Positions 22,947-31,795 of a DNA stretch of 43,730 bases are shown one piece after another. Numbering within the stretch: position 1 is the first letter of the stretch; each line of letters opens with the position of its first letter. Location: positions 1 to 43,730 of the forward strand of contig RECW01000146.1 of NCBI GenBank assembly GCA_007693835.1, written 5' to 3'. The notes beneath the pieces were generated by a model, which was not told the origin of the DNA, ran no database searches, and saw only the letters and a list, made by a program, of their open reading frames with translations. The stretch is from Paracoccaceae bacterium. Lineage in GTDB: Bacteria; Pseudomonadota; Alphaproteobacteria; Rhodobacterales; Rhodobacteraceae. Both the position numbers and the translations under genes were made by a program.

Positions 22947-24963
22947 AGGCGACCGCAGGCAGGCTGACGACGGCGTCGAGATGCGGGAAGGCCGCCGTCT
23001 TGTGCGGCAAGGCCATGGCGGCGACGAAGTGCTCCTGAAACCGCGGCTCGATGGCCGTCTCGACCTTGACGATCCGCGTCGCCAGCGCCTCGATCTCGGT
23101 CCGCGAGCCGGCGTCGAGCAGCGCCATCCGCGCCCCCGCCCCCGCCGCGTTGCCGGCGGACGTCACATGGTCGAGCGGGCAATCCGGGATCATGCCGAGC
23201 ACCATCGCGTGCAGCGGCGAGATGTGCGCGCCGAAGGCGCCGGCGAGCACCACCCGCGCGACCGTCTCGACCCCGCGCTCGTCCATCAGCAGCCGCGCGC
23301 CGGCGTAGAGCGCGGCCTTGGCGAGCTGGATCGCGCGCACGTCGTTCTGGGTGACGGCGATGCGCCGCCCCGCCGCCTCCCACAGCACATAGGCCTGAGT
23401 GCGTCCGTCGGGGACGCAGCGCGCCGATCCGGTCTGCTCGGCGGACCCGATCACCCCGTCCGCGTCGAGCAGCCCCGCGATGCGCATCTCGGCGAGAACC
23501 TCGATGATCCCCGAGCCGCAGATCCCCGTCACGCCGCCCGGCCCCACCGCCTCGGCGAAGCCCGGCTCGTCCGACCACAGGTCGCAGCCGATGACGCGGA
23601 AGCGCGGCTCCCTGGTCGCCGGGTCGATGCGCACGCGTTCCACGGCGCCGGGGGCCGCGCGCTGGCCGCTGGCGATCTGGGCGCCTTCGAAGGCGGGGCC
23701 GGTCGGCGAGGAGCAGGCGAGCACGCCCTCGCGGTCGCCGAGCAGAATCTCGGCGTTGGTGCCCACGTCCACCACCAGCGTCAGCGCGTCGGCGCGGTGC
23801 GGCGCGGCGGCGAGCGCCACGGCCGCGGCGTCGGCGCCGACATGCCCGGCGATGCAGGGCAGGACGTAGACCTGCGCCTCCGGATGGGCCGAGACGCCGA
23901 TTTCGCGCGCCGACAGGCGAAGCGCCCCCGAGACTGCAAGCGCGAACGGCGCGCCGCCGAGCTCGACCGGGTCTATCCCCAGCAACAGGTGGTGCATGAC
24001 CGGGTTGCCGACGAACACCGCCTCGAACACCTGGTCGCGCGCCGCGCCCGCCGCGGCGCAGACCTCTCCGATCAGATCGTTCACGGCCTCGCGCGCGGCG
24101 CGGGTCATGTCGGCGGCCCCGTCGGGGTTCATCATCGACCACGACACGCGCGACATCAGGTCTTCGCCGAAGCGGATCTGCGGGTTCATCCGCCCTGCCG
24201 AGGCCAGCACCGCGCCTGTGCCGAGGTCGCAGAGGTGACACGCGATGGTGGTCGAGCCGACATCGAAGGCGACGCCGAGGATCGCGCCTTCGTGAAAACC
24301 CGGCCAGACATGCAGCACCCGCGGTCCCTCCGGGGCGCGGTGCACCGCCACGGTCGCCGCCCAGCCGCCGGCGCGCAGGGCCGGCTGAAGCGCCTGCAGC
24401 GTCGACAGGCCGACGGTCGCGCCCTCGACGCCCCATTGCGTCGCCAGCGCGGCCGAGAGGCGCTCGAAATCGCCTGTCGGCTCGTGCATGTCGGGCTCCG
24501 CCACCTCGACGTAGTGGAGGCGGGTCAGCGGGTCGAGCGTGATCGGGGCGGCGTCGAGATCCTTGCGGATCACCTGCCGGTGCGTCTGGCTCTCGGGCGG
24601 GACGTCGATGACCATGTCGCCCATCAGCCGCGCCTGACAGCCGAGCCGGCGCCCATCCGCCATCCCCCGCTTGTCGGCGTAGCGCTGCTCGACGTCGTTC
24701 CACGGCGACAAGGCTTCGGCGCGCGCCGTGAGGCCGTGTTTGGGAAACGCGCCGAACGCCGGCGCCACCTGACATTTCGAGCAGATGCCCCGGCCGCCGC
24801 AGACCGAGTCGAGATCGACGCCGAGCTGCCGGGCCGCCGTCAGCACGGGCGTGCCGCGCGCGACGCGGCCGCGCTTGCCGGACGGCGTGAAGATGACGAG
24901 CACGTCATCCGATGCGACCGCGGCGCCGACCGCATCGCTTTCAGGGGCCGGCTTGTCGTCCAT
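22900..24963 (-). CDS. RACE-type corrinoid-protein activator: 2Fe-2S ferredoxin plus ASKHA/DUF4445
   Basis: This 687-residue protein has an N-terminal plant-type 2Fe-2S ferredoxin domain with Cys55, Cys61, Cys64 and Cys109, a linker/middle domain, then an actin-like ATPase region: FDVGSTTIACHLCDL, EAVFVGNPVMHHLLLG, LVVDVGTNAEILLG, SSPTGPAFEGAQI, GICGSGIIEVLAEM and VLAGAFGAHI. This is the layout of reductive activators of corrinoid enzymes (RACE, RamA-related), which use ATP to return inactive Co(II) corrinoid proteins to Co(I) in methyltransferase systems. No methyltransferase or corrinoid protein gene is in the window. ATG 24963 has GGAG six bases upstream. The C-terminal tail has five consecutive Arg and overlaps lpxK by 47 bases. 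The domain call is firm; the target protein is unknown. Confidence 0.9.
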   Translation of the reverse strand: MDDKPAPESDAVGAAVASDDVLVIFTPSGKRGRVARGTPVLTAARQLGVDLDSVCGGRGICSKCQVAPAFGAFPKHGLTARAEALSPWNDVEQRYADKRGMADGRRLGCQARLMGDMVIDVPPESQTHRQVIRKDLDAAPITLDPLTRLHYVEVAEPDMHEPTGDFERLSAALATQWGVEGATVGLSTLQALQPALRAGGWAATVAVHRAPEGPRVLHVWPGFHEGAILGVAFDVGSTTIACHLCDLGTGAVLASAGRMNPQIRFGEDLMSRVSWSMMNPDGAADMTRAAREAVNDLIGEVCAAAGAARDQVFEAVFVGNPVMHHLLLGIDPVELGGAPFALAVSGALRLSAREIGVSAHPEAQVYVLPCIAGHVGADAAAVALAAAPHRADALTLVVDVGTNAEILLGDREGVLACSSPTGPAFEGAQIASGQRAAPGAVERVRIDPATREPRFRVIGCDLWSDEPGFAEAVGPGGVTGICGSGIIEVLAEMRIAGLLDADGVIGSAEQTGSARCVPDGRTQAYVLWEAAGRRIAVTQNDVRAIQLAKAALYAGARLLMDERGVETVARVVLAGAFGAHISPLHAMVLGMIPDCPLDHVTSAGNAAGAGARMALLDAGSRTEIEALATRIVKVETAIEPRFQEHFVAAMALPHKTAAFPHLDAVVSLPAVAFKPGAEASSRRRRRG

Positions 24964-25086
24964 GGGGCGCTCCGGAAGGCGTGACGCGCCTTGATAGGAC
25001 GCGAACGGCCGGCGCCACGGCCGCGGATCGACGTTTCCCGTCGGAAAAGCGGCGTCCCGTCTTGGTGAGCGGCGGACCGGGCCGGC

Positions 25087-25584
25087 TCAGTAGAGCCAGA
25101 CCATCACCCCGAGCGCGGCGGTCAGCATCCATTCGAGGCCGATGCGCTCGAGGTGCGCGCCCCGAAGCCTGTCCAGCGCCAGCGCCTCGTGCTCGTGGTC
25201 GCGCGTCTGCGCCGCCGCGACGCGCAGCCGGTTCTCGTCGATCGAGAGCTGGGACGGCTCGACCACCATGATGAACACGCCGACCACGATGGCGGCGAGG
25301 GCGAAGGCCCCGTAGCCCGGGTGGGCCAGCGTGTAGAGCCCGCCGATCGACAGCGCGAGGCCGAGCGTCATCGTGAGCAGAAACCGCGGCGAATGCAGCA
25401 GCGGCGCCTCGACCAGCCGGCGGGCGAGCTCGGGCGGCGGAAATTCCCCGCACCGCATCATCGGGCAGCGAAGATAGTGCACCGTGGAGGCGATCGCCTT
25501 GAGCGCCGCAGCCGCCAGAAGCGCCCATGCGAGCGGATGGTCGCACAGGTCGCGAAAGCTGGACATCACCTGTTCCATGCGCAT
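25087..25584 (-). CDS. Small inner-membrane protein of unknown function
   Basis: I do not recognise this 165-residue protein. It has about four hydrophobic segments (roughly 18-38, 68-87, 91-109 and 148-165), a Cys-containing loop with CPMMRCGEFPPPE after the first segment, and a charged stretch SQLSIDENRLRVAAAQTRDHEHEAL between segments three and four. The protein ends right at the last membrane segment with VWLY. ATG 25584 follows GGAGG at eight bases. Neighbours on the same strand are an MFS transporter upstream (110-base gap) and the RACE gene downstream (123-base gap), so cotranscription is possible but not evident. Clear ribosome binding site and membrane pattern make it a real gene. 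Confidence 0.75.
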   Translation of the reverse strand: MRMEQVMSSFRDLCDHPLAWALLAAAALKAIASTVHYLRCPMMRCGEFPPPELARRLVEAPLLHSPRFLLTMTLGLALSIGGLYTLAHPGYGAFALAAIVVGVFIMVVEPSQLSIDENRLRVAAAQTRDHEHEALALDRLRGAHLERIGLEWMLTAALGVMVWLY

Positions 25585-25694
25585 CGCCGCGTCCTCCCCG
25601 TCGACCCTGAATATGTGTGTTCGACGCAGGATGCGAAAGCGTTTCGCGGGTCGACCGTCGTCGCGGCGCGGTGCGCGCCGATCGCCCAGGCGCC

Positions 25695-26912
25695 TCAGGC
25701 GGGGCGTCGCTTCGGCGCCAGGGCCAGGTAGATCAGCGCGGCGGCGGCGAAGGCGAGGAAGGGCGCCATGGCCAGGTTGACCGCCTCCCACCCCATCTGG
25801 CTCATCAGCGCGCCGGAGCTCAGGCTGCCGACGGAAACCAGCCCGAACACCAGAAAGTCGTTCAGCCCTTGAACCTTCGACCGCTCGGCCGCGGTGTGTG
25901 CGCTGTTCAGCATCGTCGTCGCGCCGACGAAGCCGAAGTTCCAGCCGACGCCGAGCAGGATCAGCGCGACGTAGAAATGATCGAGCTCCACGCCCATCAG
26001 CGCGACGCCGGCGCAGGCGGCGAGAAGCACCAGCCCGACGCCGATGATCCGCTCCACGCCGAAGCGCGCGATCAGATGGCCGGTGACGAAGGAGGGCGCG
26101 AACATCGCCAGCACATGCGCCTGCACGACGCCGGCGGCGTCGTCGGGGTCGAAGCCGCAGGCGACGATGGCGAGCGGCGTCGAGGTCATGACGAGGTTCA
26201 TCAGCGCGTAGGAGACCATGGCGCAGATCATCGCTACCGCCACGCGCGGCTCGCGCACGATCTCGCGCAAGGGCCGCCCCGAGCTTTCGCCGTGGGCGAG
26301 CGGCGCCGGCCGGGGCGCGCGCAGAAAGGCGAAGACGGTCATCCCCGCGAAGTTCACCGCGGCGACGGTCGCGTAGGCGCCGGCGAAGGGCACGGGCGCC
26401 AGCCAGTCCCGCGTCGCCTTGACGATCTCGGGGCCGAGGACCGCCGACAGCAGCCCGCCCGCCATCACGTAGGAGATCGCCTTGGGTCGGAAGGCGGGCG
26501 ACGCTTCGTCGGCCGCGGCGAAGCGGTAGAAGCCCTGCGCCGCCATGTAGACGCCGCTGAACCCCATCGCGACCACCAGCAGGGCGAACGAGCCTTCGAT
26601 CAGCGCCGCCGTGGCGAGCAGCGCGCCGATCCCGCCGAAGAGCGCCCCGATGACGAACCCGGTCCGCCGCCCTTCCCGCCCCATGATCGCCGACAGGACT
26701 GGCGCGGCGAACATCGAGACGATGACGACCATCGAGATCGGCAGCGTCGAGAGCGCCGGGTTCGGCGTCAGCACCGCCCCCGACAGCCCGCCGAGGATGA
26801 ACAAGACGGGCATCTGCGCGCCGAGCAGCGCCTGCGCGGCCACGAGCACGGCGACGTTGCGTTTCGCCGCGCTGTCGTCCGCGGGCGCGAGGGAGGCGTC
26901 GATGGCTGTCAT
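25695..26912 (-). CDS. MFS transporter
   Basis: This 405-residue integral membrane protein has about 12 hydrophobic segments and the MFS loop between segments two and three, here SAIMGREGRRTGFVIGALFGG. Other recognisable parts are MAAQGFYRFAAADEA and the central charged loop around APLAHGESSGRPLREI. The C-terminal half contains LGVGWNFGFVGATTML. Similar proteins are annotated as general MFS permeases; the cargo is unknown. The gene is 35 bases downstream of pepN on the same strand and likely shares its transcript. The ATG at 26912 is the natural start, preceding a short polar N-terminus. Confidence 0.88.
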   Translation of the reverse strand: MTAIDASLAPADDSAAKRNVAVLVAAQALLGAQMPVLFILGGLSGAVLTPNPALSTLPISMVVIVSMFAAPVLSAIMGREGRRTGFVIGALFGGIGALLATAALIEGSFALLVVAMGFSGVYMAAQGFYRFAAADEASPAFRPKAISYVMAGGLLSAVLGPEIVKATRDWLAPVPFAGAYATVAAVNFAGMTVFAFLRAPRPAPLAHGESSGRPLREIVREPRVAVAMICAMVSYALMNLVMTSTPLAIVACGFDPDDAAGVVQAHVLAMFAPSFVTGHLIARFGVERIIGVGLVLLAACAGVALMGVELDHFYVALILLGVGWNFGFVGATTMLNSAHTAAERSKVQGLNDFLVFGLVSVGSLSSGALMSQMGWEAVNLAMAPFLAFAAAALIYLALAPKRRPA

Positions 26913-26947
26913 GCCGTCGCTTTACCGCCCTGCGCGGAGCGCGGCAA

Positions 26948-29575
26948 TCACGCCGCCAGAATGCGCCCCACGATGTCGCCCGTGTCCTTCGACAGACCCT
27001 CGGTCGCCGCGATCCGCTCCAGCGCCGCGCGCATCAGCGCCTGCCGGCCGGCGTCGTAACGGCGCCAGGTCTCGAAGCAGCCCGCGAGGCGCGCGGTCGT
27101 CTGCGGGTTGCGCGGATCGAGCCGGATCAGCCAGTCGGCGACGAAGGCGTAGCCAGCGCCGTCGGCGGCGTGGAAGCGCGAGGGGTTGGCCGCGGCGAAA
27201 GCGCCGATCAGCGCGCGGAAGCGGTTGGGGTTGAGCCAGTCGAACGCGGGGTGCGCCGTCAGCGCCTTCACCCGGTCGAGCGCGTCGGCCGTCGGCGCCG
27301 TCGCCTGGATGGCGAGCCACTTGTCGACCACCAGCGGGTCGTCCTTCCAGCGCGCGTGGAACGCCGCCAGCGCCGCCTCGGCCTCCGGCGCGCCGGCGTG
27401 GACCAGCGCGGTGAGCGCCGGGGCCTGCTCCGACATGTTGTCGGCCCGGTCGAACTGCGCGCGGGCGCGCGCGAAGGCCTCGGGCGTCCCCAGCGCCGTC
27501 AGGTAGGCGAGCGCGCGGTTGCGCAGCGCCCGCTTGCCCGCGGCCTCGGCGTCCGGCGCGTAAGCCCCGGGCACGGCCATCGTGGCGTAGAGCGCGCGCA
27601 GCAGCGGCTCCAGTCTTTCGGCGACGGCGCGCTGCAACCGCTCGCGCGCCGCATGGATCGCCTCCGGGTCCGCCGGTTCGCCGCGCGCGGCTGTCTCTCG
27701 CGCCAGTTCGTCCTCGCCGGGGAGTTCAAGCGCCAGGGCGCGGAACGCCGGATCCAGCGTCTCGTCGCCTGCCATCGCGCCGAGCGCGTCGATGAACGCG
27801 GAATCGGGCTCGCCGTCCTTCACCAACCGCAGCGCCACGTCGAGCGCGTAGGCGCGCCCCGCCTCCCACTTGTTGAACGGGTCGCTGTCATGGGCGAGCA
27901 GGAAGGCGCGCTCGGCGTCGCTGGTCTCCCGCTCCAGCCGCACCGGCGCGGAGAAGCCGCGGAGCAGCGACGGCACGGGCCGCGACCCGAGCCCGTCGAA
28001 GGTGACGGTCTTCTCCGGCCCGTCGAGTTCGATGACGCGCGTCCCCTCCGGCAGCAGGTCGTCGCCGTTCGGGCCGAGAAGGCCGACGGCGACCGGAATC
28101 ACGAACGGCGCCTTTTCCGGCTGCCCCGGCGTCGGCGGCGTCGACTGGCGGAAGGTGAGCGAGAACCGCCCCGCCGCCGCGTCCCACGCCTCCGAGACCG
28201 CGAGCCGCGGCGTGCCGGACTGGCTCCACCAGCGCGCGAACTGCGTGAGGTCGCGCCCCGTCGCGTCCTCGAAGCAGCGGCGGAAGTCCTCGATGGTGCA
28301 CGCCTCGCCGTCATGGCGCTCGAAGTAGAGGTCGAGCGCCTTGCGATAACCCTCTGACCCGACGAGCGTCTTCAGCATGCCGATGACCTCGGCGCCCTTC
28401 TCGTAGACCGTCGCGGTGTAGAAGTTGTTGATCTCGACGTACGCCTCGGGCCGCACCGGATGGGCGAGCGGCCCGTCGTCCTCGCGGAACTGGGCGGCGC
28501 GCAGGCGCTTGACGTCGTCGATCCGCTTCACCGCCGCCGAGCGTTCGTCCGACGTGAACTCCTGGTCGCGATAGACCGTCAGCCCCTCCTTGAGACAGAG
28601 CTGGAACCAGTCGCGGCAGGTGATGCGGTTGCCGGTCCAGTTGTGGAAATACTCGTGGGCGATGATGCTCTCGATCAGTTCGTAGTCGCGGTCGGTCGCC
28701 GTCTCGGGGCTGGCCAGAACATATTTCGAGTTGAAGATGTTCAGCCCCTTGTTCTCCATCGCCCCCATGTTGAAGTCGTCCACGGCGACGATGTTGAACA
28801 CGTCGAGGTCGTATTCGCGCCCGTAGACGCGCTCGTCCCAGCGCATCGAGCGCACCAGCGCGTCGAGGGCGTAATGGGTCCGCGCCTCGTCGCCGGGCCG
28901 CACCCAGACCCCCAGCGTCACCGCGCGCCCCGAGGCCGTGCGGAACGGCGTCGTGGTCGCGCGCAGGTCGCCGGCGACGAGCGCGAACAGGTAGGCGGGC
29001 TTGCGGTGCGGGTCGCGCCAGACGGCGTAATGGCGCCCGTCGGACAGGTCGCCCTGCTCCACCGGATCGCCGTTCGACAGCAGCACGGGGCACGACGCCT
29101 TGTCCGCCTCGATGCGGACCGTGTAGCGCGCCATGACGTCGGGGCGGTCGGGGAACCAGGTGATCTTGCGGAAGCCCTGCGCCTCGCACTGGGTGCAGAA
29201 CATGCCCTTGGAGAGATACAGACCCTCCAGCGCCTTGTTGTCCTCGGGGTCGATCTCGGTGACCGCCTCCCAGACGAAGGCGTCGGGCAGCGCGTCGGCG
29301 CGCACCGTCAGCCCTTCCGCGTCGGCGGTCAGGGCGTCGCCGGGGTCGGCCCCGTCGATCGTCGCCGACACGAAACCGAGCTTGCGGCCGTCGAGGCGCA
29401 GGTCGTGCCGGCCCTCGCGCGCCGGGTTGCGGCGGAAGGCGATGCGGGCCGCGACGCGGGTTCCCTTCGGCTTCAGGTCGAAGGTCAGCGTCACGTCGTC
29501 GACGAGCCAGGCCGGCGGCGCGTAGTCCGCGAGCCGCACGGGCGTCTGCTTCGGCTGGCCGGCTTCGGTCCGCAT
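26948..29575 (-). CDS. pepN: Aminopeptidase N (M1 family)
   Basis: This 875-residue cytoplasmic zinc aminopeptidase removes N-terminal residues from peptides. The substrate-binding GAMEN motif is at 271-275, the zinc motif HEYFH at 307-311 with WTGNRITCRDWFQLCLKEG supplying the third ligand Glu330, and a FCTQCEAQGFRKITWFPDRPD block matches the bacterial PepN subtype. Length agrees with Escherichia coli PepN (870). ATG 29575 has a GGAGAG site upstream. It is divergent from the peptide-type ABC transporter at 29762, which is suggestive of linked peptide use, since imported peptides would be trimmed by such an enzyme; this link is inference. Confidence 0.96.
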   Translation of the reverse strand: MRTEAGQPKQTPVRLADYAPPAWLVDDVTLTFDLKPKGTRVAARIAFRRNPAREGRHDLRLDGRKLGFVSATIDGADPGDALTADAEGLTVRADALPDAFVWEAVTEIDPEDNKALEGLYLSKGMFCTQCEAQGFRKITWFPDRPDVMARYTVRIEADKASCPVLLSNGDPVEQGDLSDGRHYAVWRDPHRKPAYLFALVAGDLRATTTPFRTASGRAVTLGVWVRPGDEARTHYALDALVRSMRWDERVYGREYDLDVFNIVAVDDFNMGAMENKGLNIFNSKYVLASPETATDRDYELIESIIAHEYFHNWTGNRITCRDWFQLCLKEGLTVYRDQEFTSDERSAAVKRIDDVKRLRAAQFREDDGPLAHPVRPEAYVEINNFYTATVYEKGAEVIGMLKTLVGSEGYRKALDLYFERHDGEACTIEDFRRCFEDATGRDLTQFARWWSQSGTPRLAVSEAWDAAAGRFSLTFRQSTPPTPGQPEKAPFVIPVAVGLLGPNGDDLLPEGTRVIELDGPEKTVTFDGLGSRPVPSLLRGFSAPVRLERETSDAERAFLLAHDSDPFNKWEAGRAYALDVALRLVKDGEPDSAFIDALGAMAGDETLDPAFRALALELPGEDELARETAARGEPADPEAIHAARERLQRAVAERLEPLLRALYATMAVPGAYAPDAEAAGKRALRNRALAYLTALGTPEAFARARAQFDRADNMSEQAPALTALVHAGAPEAEAALAAFHARWKDDPLVVDKWLAIQATAPTADALDRVKALTAHPAFDWLNPNRFRALIGAFAAANPSRFHAADGAGYAFVADWLIRLDPRNPQTTARLAGCFETWRRYDAGRQALMRAALERIAATEGLSKDTGDIVGRILAA

Positions 29576-29681
29576 GGCGCTCTCCGCTGTTTCGATCGAC
29601 GCACATCAACGCCGGGGCCGCGACGCGGCGCAAGGACGAATCCGCGCTGCGCGACAGGGGCGCGCGACCGACGGTTAACGG

Positions 29682-29709
29682 TTGCGCGCCGGCGGTCGGG
29701 GGGTAAAGT
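29682..29709 (+). promoter_or_regulatory. Candidate promoter for the ABC transporter operon
   Basis: TTGCGC at 29682-29687, a 16-base spacer and TAAAGT at 29704-29709 lie 53 bases before the first permease start. The -10 matches four of six consensus bases, the -35 three of six. The region 29576-29761 between pepN and the permease holds this candidate and a 15-codon reading frame, and nothing else I recognise. Confidence 0.28.
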
Positions 29710-29761
29710 CGAACGTAATGTCGCAGGTTCCGAAGAGCATCATAACAGTGAGGACGGGGTC

Positions 29762-30718
29762 GTGAGCGTCTGGTCGCTTCTCGCAAAGCGTCTGGGCCTC
29801 GGCATCCTGACGCTGTTCGCCGTGTCTCTCCTGATCTTCGGCGCCGTCGAGGCCTTGCCGGGCGACATCGCCCAGCAGGTCCTCGGGCAGACGGCGACGC
29901 CCGACGCGCTGGCCGCGCTCCGGCGCGAAATGGGGCTCGATCGTCCGGCGGTGCTGCGATACGTCGACTGGCTCGTCGGCGCCGCGCAGGGCGAGTTCGG
30001 CGTCTCGATGGCGAACCGTCGCCCGGTCGCGGACATGATCGGGCCGCGGCTTCTCAACACGCTCTTTCTCGCGAGCGTCGCGGCGGCCATCGCCGTGCCG
30101 CTCTCGATCGGGCTCGGGGTGATGGCGGCGCTCTGGCGCGGCACGACCTTCGACCGCACGGCGAACGTCGCGACGCTCACGTCGATCTCGAGCCCGGAGT
30201 TCTTCCTCGGCTACATCCTCATCCTGTTCCTCGCCGTGCAGAACCCGGTGTTCCCGTCGATCTCCAACATCAACCCGACGATGAGCTTCGGCGACCGACT
30301 GTACCGGACCATGCTGCCGGCGCTGACTCTGACGCTGGTCGTGACCGCTCACATGATGCGCATGACGCGGGCGGCGATCATCAACCTGCTCGCCTCTCCC
30401 TACATCGAGATGGCGCGACTGAAGGGCATGCCCCCCGCCATCGTCATCCTGCGCCACGCCCTGCCGAACGCGCTGGCGCCGATCATCAACGTCGTCGCGA
30501 TCAACCTCGCCTATCTCATCACCGGCGTCGTGCTGGTGGAGGTGGTGTTCGTCTATCCGGGCGTGGGCCAGCTTCTGGTCGACAGCGTGTCGCGGCGCGA
30601 CTTTCCGGTGGTGCAGGCGTGCTGCCTGATCTTCGCCGCAACCTACGTGCTGCTGAACCTCTCGGCCGACGTCCTCGCGATTCTCTCCAACCCGCGCCTG
30701 CGACGGCCCAAGACATGA
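29762..30718 (+). CDS. Peptide-type ABC transporter permease, DppB-like
   Basis: This 318-residue inner-membrane protein is the DppB/OppB-type permease. It has an N-terminal helix LAKRLGLGILTLFAVSLLIFG, the family block ATPDALAALRREMGLDRPAVLRYVDWL and the GxFGVS-like GEFGVSM, six core helices in all, and the EAA loop YIEMARLKGMPPAIVILRHALPN that contacts the ATPase. The GTG start at 29762 has AGGA seven bases upstream; the frame is open upstream but lacks any support. A second permease gene starts 10 bases after its stop. There is no substrate-binding protein gene before it, unlike most operons of this class. Confidence 0.92.
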   Translation: MSVWSLLAKRLGLGILTLFAVSLLIFGAVEALPGDIAQQVLGQTATPDALAALRREMGLDRPAVLRYVDWLVGAAQGEFGVSMANRRPVADMIGPRLLNTLFLASVAAAIAVPLSIGLGVMAALWRGTTFDRTANVATLTSISSPEFFLGYILILFLAVQNPVFPSISNINPTMSFGDRLYRTMLPALTLTLVVTAHMMRMTRAAIINLLASPYIEMARLKGMPPAIVILRHALPNALAPIINVVAINLAYLITGVVLVEVVFVYPGVGQLLVDSVSRRDFPVVQACCLIFAATYVLLNLSADVLAILSNPRLRRPKT

Positions 30719-30728
30719 GGGCGCGCCC

Positions 30729-31790
30729 GTGAGCCCCTTCGCGATCGGCTATTTCGGGGCGCTGATCGGCGCGTCGTCGCTCGCGGCGTGGTCGGGGCGG
30801 CGCGAGGCGCTGGTCGGGGCCTTCCTGCTGCTCGTGGTATCGGCCTTCGCGGGCATCGTCTGGGGCGGCGCCGCGCTGCGCTGGATCACGCTGGTGGTCG
30901 CGCTCGGCGCCGCGGCCGTCGGGCTCGCCTACAGCTTCCGCGCGTTCCTCGCGGCGGTGCTGCCGCGCGACGCCGCGCGCGCCATCCGCTCGGCGCCGCT
31001 GACCGCGAGCTTCGGGTTGCTGACCATCCTCGCCTACATCGTGACGGCCGTGTTCGCGCCGGCCATCGCGCCTTTCGGCGAGAGCCAGATCGTCGGCGGC
31101 GCCTTCGCGCCTCCGGACGACCGCATGCTGCTCGGCGGCGACCAGCTCGGGCGCGACCTGTTCAGCCGCATCGTCTACGGCGCGCGCAACACGGTGGGCA
31201 TCGCCTTCGTGACCACCGTGCTGACCTTTCTGCTCGGCGGCGCGCTCGGGCTGCTCGCCGCCACCGTCGGCGGGTGGGTCGACCAGCTCCTCAGCCGGCT
31301 GGTCGACGTGCTGATGGCGATTCCGCAGCTGATCTTCGCCCTGCTGCTGCTCACGATCTTCGGCACCGAGGTCGTGACGCTCATTCTCGTGATCGCCGTG
31401 CTGGACAGCACGCGCGTCTACCGCCTGTCGCGCGCCGTCGCCGTCAACATCGTGGTGATGGACTACATCGAGGCGGCGAAGCTGCGCGGCGAGACGCTCT
31501 GGTGGCTGATCACGCGGGAGATCCTGCCCAACGCGACAGCGCCGCTGATCGCCGAGTTCGGCCTGCGTTTCTGCTTCGTCTTCCTCACCATCGCCGGGCT
31601 CTCGTTCCTCGGGCTCGGCATCCAGCCGCCGACCGCCGACTGGGGTTCGATGGTGCGCGACAACGCGCAGCTCATCTCCTTCGGCGAGGTGACGCCGCTG
31701 ATCCCGGCCGCCGCAATCGCGCTGCTCACGGTCGCGGTGAACTTCGTCGTCGACTGGATGCTGCAGCGCTCCTCCGGCCTGAAGGACTGA
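30729..31790 (+). CDS. Peptide-type ABC transporter permease, DppC-like, with extra N-terminal membrane region
   Basis: This 353-residue protein has a normal DppC/OppC-type core from about residue 88: a first helix LTASFGLLTILAYIVTAVFAPAIAPF, the motif LGGDQLGRDLFSRIVYGAR, and the EAA loop YIEAAKLRGETLWWLITREILPN (246-268), ending with SFLGLGIQPPTADWG. Before this core lie about 85 residues with three additional hydrophobic stretches (about 4-21, 26-48 and 52-78) that most DppC proteins lack. The gene starts at GTG 30729, 10 bases after the first permease. The double-ATPase gene begins five bases after its stop. The role of the extension is unknown. Confidence 0.9.
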   Translation: MSPFAIGYFGALIGASSLAAWSGRREALVGAFLLLVVSAFAGIVWGGAALRWITLVVALGAAAVGLAYSFRAFLAAVLPRDAARAIRSAPLTASFGLLTILAYIVTAVFAPAIAPFGESQIVGGAFAPPDDRMLLGGDQLGRDLFSRIVYGARNTVGIAFVTTVLTFLLGGALGLLAATVGGWVDQLLSRLVDVLMAIPQLIFALLLLTIFGTEVVTLILVIAVLDSTRVYRLSRAVAVNIVVMDYIEAAKLRGETLWWLITREILPNATAPLIAEFGLRFCFVFLTIAGLSFLGLGIQPPTADWGSMVRDNAQLISFGEVTPLIPAAAIALLTVAVNFVVDWMLQRSSGLKD

Positions 31791-31795
31791 AGCCC

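Noticed and set aside
22730-24775. Long minus-strand open frame of about 680 codons overlapping the RACE gene in another register
   Set aside because: Its translation is Arg/Gly/Ala-rich without any motif; it mirrors the RACE gene in a shifted frame, a usual effect of very GC-rich DNA.
24964-25086. Small gene between the RACE gene and the unknown membrane protein
   Set aside because: No frame with a ribosome binding site and plausible composition was found; it looks like an ordinary intergenic region.
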